Shown: positions 44,002 through 53,198 of the stretch, piece after piece
Numbering within the stretch: the first letter of the stretch is position 1
How the letters are laid out: each line of letters opens with the position of its first letter
Assembly (NCBI RefSeq): GCF_010233585.1
Contig: NZ_CP045997.1
Span: forward strand, 7,052,914-7,116,913
DNA from: Spirosoma endbachense
GTDB lineage: Bacteria > Bacteroidota > Bacteroidia > Cytophagales > Spirosomataceae
DNA length: 64,000 nt
Reading direction: 5' to 3'
Program-made: the position numbers and the translations under genes
The notes under the pieces: model-generated
Databases searched by the model: none
What the model saw: only the letters and a program-made list of their open reading frames with translations
Told to the model about the DNA's origin: nothing

Positions 44002-45384
44002 TTAATCTTTTTTTGCCTGTTTACGGGCCTTGTATTCCTGAAAACGGTTTCGATATTCATCCATTTCCTGAGGTTTAAACCGTTTCTGATACTCCGCCGG
44101 TAATTCGAGTCGTTCGGGGGATAGCGCAGGTGCCTGATCGACGAGCGTATTCTGGCCTTTATTGCTTTTGATTAACGCAAACGAATCGTATTTCTCGCCC
44201 GTTACGGTATAGGATTGATATGATAACTTATCGCCGTCAATCGAGATGGTTTGATACAGTTGTGTGTTTGACCCCGCCCGATCCATCCAGTTCTGTAGAC
44301 CGATATCATACATTTTAGGGCCACTCACCGATACCACATAAATAGGCCCATCGGGATGTTTACGGCTCTTTCCCAACGGCATGTTTAAACCACGACCATA
44401 GGTATGATCATGCCCTTGCAACACCAGATCGACACCGTATTTTTTGTAGATCGGCTCCATCTTCACGCGCCATTCGTCGTTATCGCGACCCTGTTTCGTC
44501 GAATAGATCGGATGATGGTGAACAACCACCGTCCAGCGATTGGGGTTATTGCTCAACACCTGCACGAGCCAGTCAGCCTGCGTAGTTAGTATGATTGAAT
44601 CGAGCAACGCAGCCTGTGAATTTAACGAAACAAAGCGTGTGCCCTGATAATCAAAAAAGTAAGCGGTTTCCTCCAATCCTTTGGGCCCATTTTCGGGCAG
44701 TACAAACGAGGGACGCCAATGTCTCGATACACGTGATTTCCCCTGTTCATCCTTAAAATATTCGTGATTGCCCGGCGTCGCCAGTGTTGGCACCATCCCA
44801 TTGATCCAGCCGCCCGCTTCGAACCATTCGGCCCATTGCCAGTCGGCGTTGGATGTAGTGATCAAATCGCCCGCATGAATCATCAGATTTACGGTTGGCA
44901 ACGTTGAATAAGCTCCGCGAATGGCTCGCGACCAAAGCGACCGAATATCGTTCTGGGCATCGCCGAAATACAGAAACGAAAACGGGGCCGAACGGTCCTG
45001 CGCTGTTTTAAACTGAAACCACTCGCTCCAATATGTACCGTTGCCAACGCAATAACTGTATTTAGTGTCTGGTTTCAGATTGTTAAAATGAACGGAATGA
45101 TAGAGCACTGATTTCCCATTGAGCACAACCCGTTCCGTTATGGCCGGAACAAGGGTAGCCTTGCTGACAAAATCGGGCGATGGGTCGGCTTCGGCAATCG
45201 CTCCCACAGCGTTACTAACGGTCGAGTCGGTACGCCAGTTGACCGATTGCGACGTAGCCGGATTTCCCTGCCAACCCAGAATAAGCCGGTCAGGATAGAC
45301 TGTAGGCAGATAATCTTTGTGAATTTGTGCCCAGGATGAAGCAACGGTCAATACAAGGAGAAAAGTCAGAAAATTACGTATCAT
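44002..45384 (-). CDS. Secreted purple-acid-phosphatase-like metallophosphoesterase
   Basis: The protein has 460 residues with a signal peptide (FLTFLLVLTVASSWAQ). The N-terminal domain (30-128) is the FN3-like purple acid phosphatase domain. The phosphoesterase core has metal-binding motifs in order: FGDAQND (Asp142), HAGDLITTS (Asp173), PGNHEY (Asn206, His207), VVHHHPIYS and LQGHDHTYGR. It probably hydrolyses phosphate monoesters in the periplasm. It lies between GDPD and the NagX-like gene, and could dephosphorylate the product of the diesterase. Confidence 0.9.
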   Translation of the reverse strand: MIRNFLTFLLVLTVASSWAQIHKDYLPTVYPDRLILGWQGNPATSQSVNWRTDSTVSNAVGAIAEADPSPDFVSKATLVPAITERVVLNGKSVLYHSVHFNNLKPDTKYSYCVGNGTYWSEWFQFKTAQDRSAPFSFLYFGDAQNDIRSLWSRAIRGAYSTLPTVNLMIHAGDLITTSNADWQWAEWFEAGGWINGMVPTLATPGNHEYFKDEQGKSRVSRHWRPSFVLPENGPKGLEETAYFFDYQGTRFVSLNSQAALLDSIILTTQADWLVQVLSNNPNRWTVVVHHHPIYSTKQGRDNDEWRVKMEPIYKKYGVDLVLQGHDHTYGRGLNMPLGKSRKHPDGPIYVVSVSGPKMYDIGLQNWMDRAGSNTQLYQTISIDGDKLSYQSYTVTGEKYDSFALIKSNKGQNTLVDQAPALSPERLELPAEYQKRFKPQEMDEYRNRFQEYKARKQAKKD

Positions 45385-45421
45385 GAAACGATGCTCTATT
45401 GAGCTTATTTAGAGGGCGAGG

Positions 45422-46285
45422 TTATTTCACCATTTTTACAGCCAGTGTCCGGTATACCTTTAGCACATGGTCTGTTTGAATAACATCGATACCGAGTCGG
45501 GCTGCTTTGGTATATTGACTGGGTAAATCATAAAAATCCAATAGGTCAGAGAATACTTTAATTTTCTGACCATGAATTTGATCAACCAGCGATTCAGTAA
45601 GGGCTGGCCAGCTCACATCAAAAGCATACGGGTGAAGTTTGCTTATTTTGTCGGCCATTGCCTCTGCTTTTTTCAGTCCAGGCATCAGCTTCGCAGTCGG
45701 CGCCACTTTTTGTAAAGCCAACAGGGTTTCGTCGGAACCGTAAAAAACAGCATCACTCAATAATCCATGGTTTGTCAGGGTTTTCACCAATGGCTCCGGC
45801 AATACGTCTTTGCAATCGACGTAGAGATTTGTTTTCGACGGATGGTGAGCGTTCCAGTCGGCAAGCAATTCTCCAACCTCATCCAACGTTGGAATCTGTT
45901 CCTTCTGGAATTGATCACCATATCCTTTAGCCGCCGATAGTTTTTTCAGTTCAGCCAGCGTCTGGTCTTTTACGGGGCCAGTGCCCGTAGTCGTTCTGTT
46001 CAGTGTGCCATCATGCAAAATGACCAGCTGGCCGTCTTTCGTTGTTCGGACATCGATCTCAATGTAATCGACCTGCATTTGTAAAACTGCCCGAAAGGTA
46101 GCCAGCGTATTTTCAGGCGCTATTTCCGACGATCCTCTATGCGCTGAAACACCTATTTTTTGCTGCGCTGCCAATGCCGTACGGTAATAGGCAACTGAAT
46201 CAGGCGATTGACCGTAAGCTGAATTTCGAACAATCAGGCACCAGATTATGAAGCCACTTCTCAGATTTTTCAAAGCTCGATTCAT
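45422..46285 (-). CDS. Glycerophosphodiester phosphodiesterase family protein
   Basis: The protein has 287 residues. A short hydrophobic N-terminus ending SAYGQ suggests export. The GDPD TIM barrel shows SAHRGSSEIAPENT (His49, Arg50, Glu58), YIEIDVRTTKDGQLVILHDG (Glu76, Asp78, His91) and the C-terminal FDVSWPALTESLVDQ. It hydrolyses glycerophosphodiesters to glycerol 3-phosphate plus an alcohol. Its ATG overlaps the stop of the upstream membrane-protein gene by four bases (ATGA), a coupled pair. Confidence 0.9.
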   Translation of the reverse strand: MNRALKNLRSGFIIWCLIVRNSAYGQSPDSVAYYRTALAAQQKIGVSAHRGSSEIAPENTLATFRAVLQMQVDYIEIDVRTTKDGQLVILHDGTLNRTTTGTGPVKDQTLAELKKLSAAKGYGDQFQKEQIPTLDEVGELLADWNAHHPSKTNLYVDCKDVLPEPLVKTLTNHGLLSDAVFYGSDETLLALQKVAPTAKLMPGLKKAEAMADKISKLHPYAFDVSWPALTESLVDQIHGQKIKVFSDLLDFYDLPSQYTKAARLGIDVIQTDHVLKVYRTLAVKMVK

Positions 46286-48387
46286 TTATGCAGAGCGTTT
46301 TTCAAGTTAGGTTTTGCCCGCCAATCGGCCTCCAGACCGAATCGCGTATGAATGGCATTGCTCGGCTTTTCATTGGCCGGGTAGTTATAGACCAGTCGAT
46401 TTGTTACGAGGAACAATACGCCTGAAATCGCTACAGCCAGGGCCGCCCGCATCCAGGCTTGCCGGTAAAACAAGCTAAAGGATTCCGGCAGATGAATAGC
46501 GAATTCTTCCCGTTCGCGCGGTACCGTCAGCACAAGCAGCGTCGCCAGGATGGCATTGACCGTAATGACCCACTCCGTTAACAAGCGTTGGGGGCTCCAG
46601 TCGACCAGGGCTCGTTCAAAATTCCCAACGACCATTGTCCAGAGCAACACCAGAAAAATCAGCTGCCCTCTACCCAGCCAGGACATTGAAATAATGGATA
46701 GTGGTTCTCTGGCTTGTCTCCGTATAAGCAGGATAAACACGAGAAGCAGCAAAAGCCAGGTTACGTTAAACCACCAGGTAGGAGTCATGTGCAGGAAGTC
46801 GATTCCCGGCAATCGGCCCAAATAAGGTACGTCCCATAAAGCGGCTGACGTTTCCTGATGATCAACTACCCGCGTCCATACAGCTGGATTCAATTGTTTT
46901 CCCCATTCCTCGACGTTCTTGACAAGGTTAACATACGGAATAGCCAGCCAGACAAAAACGGAAGCGACACCCAGCGTCCATTTCCTGCCGGTTGATGCCG
47001 ATTCATGCTGATCGACATGCACCGGAATTCGGGTCGCCAGAAAGCCCAGCGCCACAACGATAGCTACACCGTTGACGAATCCGTAACTCTGCTCCAGAAA
47101 GCTATGCCAGTTTTGATGCTGCCAGTCGGCCCAATTGTCGGTAATGGTTTTAAATTCGTCGGTTTCGGGCAAGAATCCTTTCCCGCTCAGAATCCGTGGA
47201 TTGCCGGGAATCATCAGCAGTTGTTTTACCCATTGAATTCCCGAAAAGCCCAGCCCACCAATGGTGCCACTAAGGATAGACGCCACCGCAACCGGGAGCA
47301 GCTTATTCTGCCGGAACCAAAGCACTGCCCCGATGAAAACACCGGTAATACCCGCCCAATCGTCGCTGCGGGGTGGCGTCATTCGGAGTCCGCCAGCGTT
47401 TGCAAAAAATACACTGCCCAGCACCGGAAAGGCTAAAAAAAAGAGCAACCAGCCAGCGGCCATGTATACAATGAGCGAGGCCCCATCGCGGAACTTGCCA
47501 AAACGACTGAAATAGACAATCAGCCCAAGCAACAGGCCAATAACCCAGCCGATATGCTGCGGATAATCGCCAAACCATTGAGGCCAGTTATTGAGAAAAT
47601 TATGCGGATCAAACGCTACTGTTCCCGTTTCGGGGTTTATGTAGGTTGGGTCGCCCAGCGGATACGTTAGAGAGGAGGCCAGTTTTTGATCCAGCCCCAA
47701 TCCTTTCAATAGAGCCTGAATTCCCCAGCCCAATACAGCGCCCATTGCTCCGAAAATGGGCAAAAGCAATCGATTTCTTTCGTTTCGATCGACTAAGTCA
47801 TACAAAGCCATTGCCAGCAAAGCGAACAGGGCAGCCAGATAATCGGCATCGAGCCAATAGAGCGGGCTTTTGTGCCGCGACCAGGTATGATCAAAGGCAA
47901 TGTCCGATTGAATCCAGTCAACAAGAGGATCTTCGACCAAATCCTGAATAAACCAAACGCCAAACAGAACAAGAATCGGCTTGAATAGTTGAATCAGACG
48001 TTTCTGCTCGGCCACAGCCGCCAGTGCCGTTCCGGCTCCGCCAAGCGCTGCCCACAAAAACCCGATGTAAAACAGGCCGACATAACCGTACCATTGCGAG
48101 AGGCCATGCCCACTTTGAGTGTAGGAAATAACCTGCATGTAGGAAATAGAGCCGCCAAAGCCCCAGCCGATAGCTCCGAAAAAAGCAAAGTAAAGGACAC
48201 GCGCTCGCCAGTCGGCCCGGCCAGACAACAAGGCAATCACGATAGCCGCCAGACAGCCCGCAAAAGCAGCCCCGTACTCATGCCCGAAATTTCCCCGGAT
48301 TCCCCAACCAATCGACAGGGCCATACCGCACAGCAATACAGAGTTAAATCGCCGGATGGGTGATTGAGTTATTGTAGAAATGGCCAT
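46282..48387 (-). CDS. Large polytopic membrane protein of unknown function
   Basis: The protein has 701 residues with about fifteen hydrophobic segments. The N-terminus has glycine-rich conserved-looking motifs (SIGWGIRGNFGHEYGAAFAG and GAIGWGFGGSISYMQVISY). Loops carry HMTPTWWFNVTW and RLVYNYPANEKP. I recognise no family, transporter signature or enzyme motif. It sits between an HpcH/HpaI aldolase (9-bp gap) and GDPD (4-bp overlap), so it is part of one operon and may be the pathway's importer or a membrane enzyme. The motif-rich first helices are the most testable part. Confidence 0.7.
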   Translation of the reverse strand: MAISTITQSPIRRFNSVLLCGMALSIGWGIRGNFGHEYGAAFAGCLAAIVIALLSGRADWRARVLYFAFFGAIGWGFGGSISYMQVISYTQSGHGLSQWYGYVGLFYIGFLWAALGGAGTALAAVAEQKRLIQLFKPILVLFGVWFIQDLVEDPLVDWIQSDIAFDHTWSRHKSPLYWLDADYLAALFALLAMALYDLVDRNERNRLLLPIFGAMGAVLGWGIQALLKGLGLDQKLASSLTYPLGDPTYINPETGTVAFDPHNFLNNWPQWFGDYPQHIGWVIGLLLGLIVYFSRFGKFRDGASLIVYMAAGWLLFFLAFPVLGSVFFANAGGLRMTPPRSDDWAGITGVFIGAVLWFRQNKLLPVAVASILSGTIGGLGFSGIQWVKQLLMIPGNPRILSGKGFLPETDEFKTITDNWADWQHQNWHSFLEQSYGFVNGVAIVVALGFLATRIPVHVDQHESASTGRKWTLGVASVFVWLAIPYVNLVKNVEEWGKQLNPAVWTRVVDHQETSAALWDVPYLGRLPGIDFLHMTPTWWFNVTWLLLLLVFILLIRRQAREPLSIISMSWLGRGQLIFLVLLWTMVVGNFERALVDWSPQRLLTEWVITVNAILATLLVLTVPREREEFAIHLPESFSLFYRQAWMRAALAVAISGVLFLVTNRLVYNYPANEKPSNAIHTRFGLEADWRAKPNLKNALHK

Positions 48388-48396
48388 CGAATCGCA

Positions 48397-49221
48397 TTAA
48401 ATAATCAGTGAAGTAGCCTGCTCCGGCTTCTGGTCGTCGCCAACGGCTTCTTTGATAATGTGCAGATCATGACGAAGGCGTTGACTGAAGAGAGCGATGT
48501 CGAAACTATGCACAACGATATTGGCGCCTTCGTTTATCCACTTGATCTGCCGCTCGGGTTCCAGCGAAAAATGAATGCCGATGGCCAATCCCTTTTGGCG
48601 GGTTTTGTGAATAATGGCACGTACTGCCGCTTCAAAATCAGGGTGATCGTACTGTTCCGGCAGTCCCAGACTTACCGACAAATCATGAGGACCAATAAAC
48701 ACGGCATCGAGACCCGGCACCGATAACAGCTCATCGAGCCGATTCAGGGCAGGTACACTTTCGATGTTGGCGATGCAGATATGATCGGCATTATAGGCCG
48801 TGATGTACGCTTCCATTTCTGCCGACAACGTTTCGTTGCCGCTTAGGACATTCGCCAATCGTTCACCTTTTAATGGTCGGTATTTGGTAGCGCCCACCAA
48901 TTCCCGAACCTGCTCTACCGATTCGAGATAAGGAGCCACTACCCCAAGCGCCCCGCCATCAATGACCTGACAGGCTCGAAAAGGATCGGGGCTCGGTATC
49001 CTGACAATGGGCGTAATGCCGTAAGTTCGAAATTGCTGGCACAGCCTGGCCAGTTCTGCCCGATCCAGCGGAATGTGTTCGGTATCTAAAAAAACGAAGT
49101 CAAGACCGATCTGACTGACGGCTTTCGGCCACATCGGCGCTGTCGACGTAATACAGGTTCCGTAGACGTTTTGACCGTTTTTAAGCTTTTGGAGGAGGCT
49201 CGCGCTGGTTGAACCATTCAT
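48397..49221 (-). CDS. HpcH/HpaI-family aldolase (2-keto-3-deoxy-acid aldolase-like)
   Basis: The protein has 274 residues. Family landmarks: DFVFLDTEHIPLDRAEL (42-56), PIVRIPSPDPF (71-81), GALGVVAPYLESVEQVRELV (90-109), KYRPLKGERL (113-122), IANIESVPAL with metal ligand Glu154, and FIGPHDLSVSLG with Asp180. Such class II aldolases cleave 2-keto-3-deoxy acids to pyruvate plus an aldehyde (HpaI, GarL, YfaU), or act as citramalyl-type lyases. It starts the minus operon divergent from the HPS-like gene; it would supply the aldol step of the same route. Confidence 0.88.
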   Translation of the reverse strand: MNGSTSASLLQKLKNGQNVYGTCITSTAPMWPKAVSQIGLDFVFLDTEHIPLDRAELARLCQQFRTYGITPIVRIPSPDPFRACQVIDGGALGVVAPYLESVEQVRELVGATKYRPLKGERLANVLSGNETLSAEMEAYITAYNADHICIANIESVPALNRLDELLSVPGLDAVFIGPHDLSVSLGLPEQYDHPDFEAAVRAIIHKTRQKGLAIGIHFSLEPERQIKWINEGANIVVHSFDIALFSQRLRHDLHIIKEAVGDDQKPEQATSLII

Positions 49222-49265
49222 TTGACTAGCGATTACAGACTAGTCATACTACTGTTTTCAGGGCG

Positions 49266-49315
49266 GTTCAGGCTACTGGTGCTGCGATTTTTTTCAATCA
49301 ATCGATAGCCTGAAC
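49266..49315. promoter_or_regulatory. Inverted repeat in the divergent operon promoter
   Basis: GTTCAGGCTA (49266-49275) pairs exactly with TAGCCTGAAC (49306-49315) over 30 nt, in the 252-bp gap between the aldolase (minus) and HPS-like (plus) genes. A GACTAGTC palindrome occurs nearer the aldolase start. Either may be an operator controlling both operons; no regulator gene lies in the two operons. Confidence 0.5.
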
Positions 49316-49473
49316 AAGCATTAACGTAGTACTATATCCCGAAGTGTTGTTATTTCTTGTGGATTCTTAGTTGCAGGCAGGGAGCATTACATCTGTGATC
49401 TCTCCCAACCTGAACAGCACTTGTTGGCTATGGTCCGGCGCTCCGGTTCACTCTTTTGTTCTTTTATTTTTAG

Positions 49474-50178
49474 ATGAAACCCATTGTTCAAATTTCACTG
49501 GATCTCACCAACATCGACGAAGCGCTCGAAACGGCCGAATTAGCGATGCGGGCGGGTGTCGACTGGCTGGAAGCTGGCACGCCTTTGATCCTGGCCGAAG
49601 GTCTGCATGGTGTACGCAAATTACGCGAGGCCTTCCCGAATGTACCCATTGTAGCCGACCTCAAAACGATGGATGGCGGCTATCTCGAAGCCGAAATGAT
49701 GGCCAAAGCCGGTGCTACGCACGTGGTGGTTATGGCACGGGCGCACGCCGAAACGATCCGGTGCGTCGTGAAAGCCGGGCATGATTTTGGCGTTAAAGTC
49801 ATGGGCGACAATATGGTATGTCCAGATATGGTTGAAGGAGCCAAATGGCTCGAAGACCTGGGCTGCGATTACGTTATTCATCACATTGGATACGACGAAC
49901 GACGGGGCATTGCCGCGCGGGGCCACCGGATGCCCAGCCCGCTGGATCAGCTTCGCGAGGTTGTTCAGGCCGTTCGGGTACCTGTCCAGGCCGTCGGGGG
50001 GCTCAGTCTGGAACAGGCAATCCGCTGTCCGGAATATGGCGCTCCACTGGTTGTGCTCGGTGCACCGCTGACCATTGATGCGGATGCGTTCAAAACAGCT
50101 GACGGCAATCTGGAAGCGTCATTGCGGTTAATCTGTCAAAAAATTCACGCTTATGGCGATGTGCCAATGGCAAACTGA
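49474..50178 (+). CDS. HPS/KGPDC-like enzyme (orotidine-5'-phosphate decarboxylase suprafamily)
   Basis: The protein has 234 residues. The suprafamily pattern is ISLDLTNIDEAL, WLEAGTPLI (Glu33), and the D-x-K-x-x-D motif as ADLKTMDGGYLEAE (Asp62, Lys64, Asp67). HHIGYDERRG and VQAVGGLSLEQAI are typical of hexulose-6-phosphate synthase and 3-keto-L-gulonate-6-phosphate decarboxylase. The choice between an aldol reaction with formaldehyde and a decarboxylation is not settled. No phosphohexuloisomerase (SIS) neighbour is present, which argues against a simple formaldehyde-fixing pair. It heads a four-gene operon. Confidence 0.86.
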   Translation: MKPIVQISLDLTNIDEALETAELAMRAGVDWLEAGTPLILAEGLHGVRKLREAFPNVPIVADLKTMDGGYLEAEMMAKAGATHVVVMARAHAETIRCVVKAGHDFGVKVMGDNMVCPDMVEGAKWLEDLGCDYVIHHIGYDERRGIAARGHRMPSPLDQLREVVQAVRVPVQAVGGLSLEQAIRCPEYGAPLVVLGAPLTIDADAFKTADGNLEASLRLICQKIHAYGDVPMAN

Positions 50179-50208
50179 TTGCGTATTACTCCTCATTTTC
50201 TTTATGTT

Positions 50209-51234
50209 ATGAAATCTGCTGCGGTTGTTAATTATGCGCCGGAGAAAGGCTCCGTTGCCATTCGCGAACTTGACCGGCCCGCCATTGGCGAAGACGATGT
50301 ATTGCTGGAAGTTGCCAATGTTGGGGTTTGCGGGAGCGATCTACATCAGTGGACTGCCGACCATAGCTGGCCCGTCAATTACCCCGTGGTTCTTGGTCAT
50401 GAATTTGGCGGTCATATTGTTGAACTGGGGAATCGGGTTACGGGCTGGCACGAAGGCGACCGCGTGGTGAGCGAAACGGCTGCCGTCATCGATACCAACA
50501 ACCCAATGACCCGTCGCGGGCTCTACAACCTCGACCCAACGCGTAAAGGTTTTGGGTATGGTGTCAATGGGGCCATGACACGGTTTGTGCGCGTGCCGGC
50601 CCGCTGCCTGCATCATGTTCCTGACCAGCTTGCTTTCGAACAGGCTTGTCTGACCGAACCCTGCTGCGTAGCCTTCAATGCCGTAGTAGAAAATAGCCGT
50701 ATAAAACCTGGCGACCGGGTTATTGTTCTGGGACCGGGCACCATCGGTATTTTGTGTGCGGCCATGGCCCGGCTCTGTGGAGCCGAAGTCGCCCTTGTCG
50801 GATTAGCGGCCGACCAGCATCGACTGGCCATTGGGAAACACTACGGCTGCGAAGCCATCATTGGCGATGCAACCGAATGGGCACAAAAGGCGGATGGACT
50901 TGGGGCCGATTGCATCATTGACGCAGCCGGTACGAGCATTACTCTGAAACTAGCGATGCAACTGGTTCGACCCAATGGCCATATCACTAAAGTTGGCTGG
51001 GGTCCGCAGCCACTTGGTTTCTCGCTCGATCCATTGGTACAAAAAAACGTTACACTTCAGGGAAGTTTCAGCCATAACTGGCCGATCTGGGAGCGAGTCA
51101 TCGCGTTGCTTGCCAATGGGCAACTGGACGTAAAACCCATTATTGGGGGCGTATGGCCGATTACCGAATGGCACGAGGCCTTTGAAAAAATGCACCGGGG
51201 CGACGTGGTGAAAAGCGTACTCAAACCGGTGTAA
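50209..51234 (+). CDS. Zinc-dependent medium-chain alcohol/polyol dehydrogenase
   Basis: The protein has 341 residues from ATG 50209; a TTG ten codons upstream is rejected. Catalytic zinc ligands Cys41 (VGVCGSDLHQW), His64-Glu65 (GHEFGG) and Glu150 (LTEPCCVA) are in place. The Rossmann motif is LGPGTIG. The four cysteines of the structural zinc are replaced by ETAAVIDTNNPMTRRG (89-104), as in sorbitol-dehydrogenase relatives. It should oxidise a polyol or sugar acid with NAD(P). It begins 30 bp after the HPS-like gene and 3 bp before the SDR gene. Confidence 0.9.
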   Translation: MKSAAVVNYAPEKGSVAIRELDRPAIGEDDVLLEVANVGVCGSDLHQWTADHSWPVNYPVVLGHEFGGHIVELGNRVTGWHEGDRVVSETAAVIDTNNPMTRRGLYNLDPTRKGFGYGVNGAMTRFVRVPARCLHHVPDQLAFEQACLTEPCCVAFNAVVENSRIKPGDRVIVLGPGTIGILCAAMARLCGAEVALVGLAADQHRLAIGKHYGCEAIIGDATEWAQKADGLGADCIIDAAGTSITLKLAMQLVRPNGHITKVGWGPQPLGFSLDPLVQKNVTLQGSFSHNWPIWERVIALLANGQLDVKPIIGGVWPITEWHEAFEKMHRGDVVKSVLKPV

Positions 51235-51237
51235 TCC

Positions 51238-52014
51238 ATGCGGCTCCAACATAAAGTCATCATCATAACCGGCAGTTGCACCGGCATCGGAAAAGCTATT
51301 GCCAGTCGGTGCGTTGCCGAAGGGGCACGGGTTGTTATTCATGGACTGGAACGGGAACTGGGAGAAGCCATTGTCGCTACACTGGGGCATGATAAGGCAG
51401 TATTGCACATTGAAGAAATTACCGCCGACAACACCCCGCAACACCTGGTAGACCTTGCCCTGAAAACGTTTGGTCGGCTGGATGCGGTGGTCAACAATGC
51501 CGCGATGGTCGTTTCGTCAAACACCCAGACAACGGATCTGGCGCTCTTCCGCCAGATCATGGAAGTGAATACCCTGGCGCCTTTTGCGTTGATCAAAGTA
51601 GCCTTGCCCTATCTGCAACAATGGCGGGGCTGCGTACTGAACATTGGATCGCTCAATGCCTGGTGTGGCGAACCAAACCTAATGGCCTATAGTGTCTCAA
51701 AAGGTGCGTTGGTCACCCTGACCCGTAACCTTGGCGATACATTGCATCGGGAAGCGGGCGTACGTGTCAATCAGCTCAATCCGGGTTGGGTGCTCACAGA
51801 ACGGGAAATCCAGCGAAAACACCAGCAGGGCCTTCCCGACGACTGGTATCAACATCTCCCAGCAGAATTTGCCCCCGCTGGCCGTATTCTGTGGCCCGAC
51901 GAAATTGCAGCCGCGGCCGTATACTGGTTAGGTGACGAAAGCGGCCCCGTTAGCGGCCAGATCGTTGACCTGGAGCAGTATCCTTTTATCGGCCGAAATC
52001 CGGCGAAGAATTAA
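51238..52014 (+). CDS. SDR-family oxidoreductase
   Basis: The protein has 258 residues. Cofactor loop TGSCTGIG (11-18), NNAA (86-89), catalytic Ser138 in NIGSLNAW, and YSVSK with Tyr151/Lys155. The C-terminus LPDDWYQHLPAEFAP and IVDLEQYPFIG differ from fabG-type enzymes. It lies 3 bp after the alcohol dehydrogenase in the same operon; both may act in turn on one substrate, oxidising and reducing neighbouring carbons. Confidence 0.88.
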   Translation: MRLQHKVIIITGSCTGIGKAIASRCVAEGARVVIHGLERELGEAIVATLGHDKAVLHIEEITADNTPQHLVDLALKTFGRLDAVVNNAAMVVSSNTQTTDLALFRQIMEVNTLAPFALIKVALPYLQQWRGCVLNIGSLNAWCGEPNLMAYSVSKGALVTLTRNLGDTLHREAGVRVNQLNPGWVLTEREIQRKHQQGLPDDWYQHLPAEFAPAGRILWPDEIAAAAVYWLGDESGPVSGQIVDLEQYPFIGRNPAKN

Positions 52015-52102
52015 TAATTAGTACGGTTCGTGGCAGCAAACATCTTCCCTGCCATCATGAAACGTAATCTGTAAGACTCCATACATTGATCATGAAACAA
52101 CT

Positions 52103-52993
52103 ATGCCTCAATTAGCAGCTTTCCCCAAAGCGTTTATGCAGCAGCTCTGCAAGGACGGAACAATGCGTGTTTCCGAATGGATCGAGCTGGCGACCAAACT
52201 CGATATTGATGGACTGGAATGGTATGCCGGATTTCTGGAAATGGAAAATGAAGCAAACTGGCCACTGTTTCGTCAGCAGGTTGAAGCGCATGGAAAAGTG
52301 ATTCCGATGATGTGCTGCTCCCCGGATTTTACGCACCCCGATGCCGACTTCCGCGCCAACGAAATTGTAAAGCAGAAGCGATGGATTGATATGACATACG
52401 TATTGGGTGGCTCCTACTGCCGGGTTTTATCCGGACAACGGCGACCCGAATTGTCGATTGAAGAGGGAATTTCTCTCGCGGCCGAATGCATTGACGCTTG
52501 CCTGCCCTACGCGCAGGAACGCGGCATTACACTAATCATTGAAAATCACTATAAAGACGATTTTTGGACATACCCCGAATTTGCCCAGAAAATGGATGTG
52601 TTCTGCAAGCTCGTAGACCGCATCGATCACCCGAATTTTGGCGTCAATTATGATCCAAGTAATACGTACCTCGCCGGTGAAGATCCGTTGGAGCTACTGT
52701 ATCGGGTGTCGCATCGCGTAGTGACCATGCACGCCAGTGACCGGTATCTGCTCGAAGGTACCATCGAAGATCTTCGTCGCGAAGACGGTGGTGCTGCTGG
52801 CTATGCCAAACGACTCAGCCACGGCGAAATTGGCAAGGGACTCAACGATTATGACGCCATATTCACCGAGTTGAAACGGGTGGGTTTCGATGGCTGGATC
52901 AGCATTGAAGACGGTGTCGACGGCATGGCACAGCTGGAGCGTAGTGTCGCTTTCCTACGCAAAAAAATGGCCCAATACTGGCCTGAGAGCTGA
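52103..52993 (+). CDS. Sugar phosphate isomerase/epimerase-like TIM-barrel protein
   Basis: The protein has 296 residues of the AP_endonuc_2/xylose-isomerase-like superfamily. Likely metal ligands are Glu147 (LIIENHYKDD), Asp184 (NYDPSNTYL), His210 (TMHASDRYL) and Glu269 (SIEDGVDG). It probably isomerises or epimerises a keto-sugar or sugar acid. It is the last gene of the four-gene operon, 88 bp after the SDR. Two family hairpins follow at 53014-53198. Confidence 0.86.
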   Translation: MPQLAAFPKAFMQQLCKDGTMRVSEWIELATKLDIDGLEWYAGFLEMENEANWPLFRQQVEAHGKVIPMMCCSPDFTHPDADFRANEIVKQKRWIDMTYVLGGSYCRVLSGQRRPELSIEEGISLAAECIDACLPYAQERGITLIIENHYKDDFWTYPEFAQKMDVFCKLVDRIDHPNFGVNYDPSNTYLAGEDPLELLYRVSHRVVTMHASDRYLLEGTIEDLRREDGGAAGYAKRLSHGEIGKGLNDYDAIFTELKRVGFDGWISIEDGVDGMAQLERSVAFLRKKMAQYWPES

Positions 52994-53013
52994 TGGTTTT
53001 TGCTCAGTTAGGA

Positions 53014-53074
53014 CTTTTCGCTTAGAAGCGTGGCACGGTTACTAGTGATGCGTGGCACGCTTCTAAGCGAAAAG
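53014..53074. repeat. Dispersed hairpin element B
   Basis: Arms 53014-53037 and 53051-53074 pair over 24 nt with one G/G mismatch and a 13-nt loop. The outer arm begins TAGGACTTTTCGCTTAGAAG (from 53009). It sits between convergent genes and can end transcription from both sides. Confidence 0.75.
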
Positions 53075-53112
53075 CCTAATCGTTGTGAGATCGGTTTAAA
53101 TTTTCCAGACTT

Positions 53113-53198
53113 TTCGCAAACTCAGGTAAAAACCCGTGCCACGGTTAATATGACGCTCAAAAATAACCGTGGCACGGGTTTTTACCTGAGTTTGCGAA
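53113..53198. repeat. Dispersed hairpin element C, 35-bp perfect stem
   Basis: Arms 53113-53147 and 53164-53198 are exact complements of 35 nt with a 16-nt loop. The inner stem contains CCCGTGCCACGGTTA, sharing the GTGCCAC core with elements A and B. It is adjacent to element B (38 bp apart). Confidence 0.8.

Noticed and set aside
49474..52993. Ribulose-monophosphate (formaldehyde-fixing) pathway
   Set aside because: Only the HPS-like gene is present; no SIS-domain phosphohexuloisomerase or formaldehyde-generating enzyme is visible.
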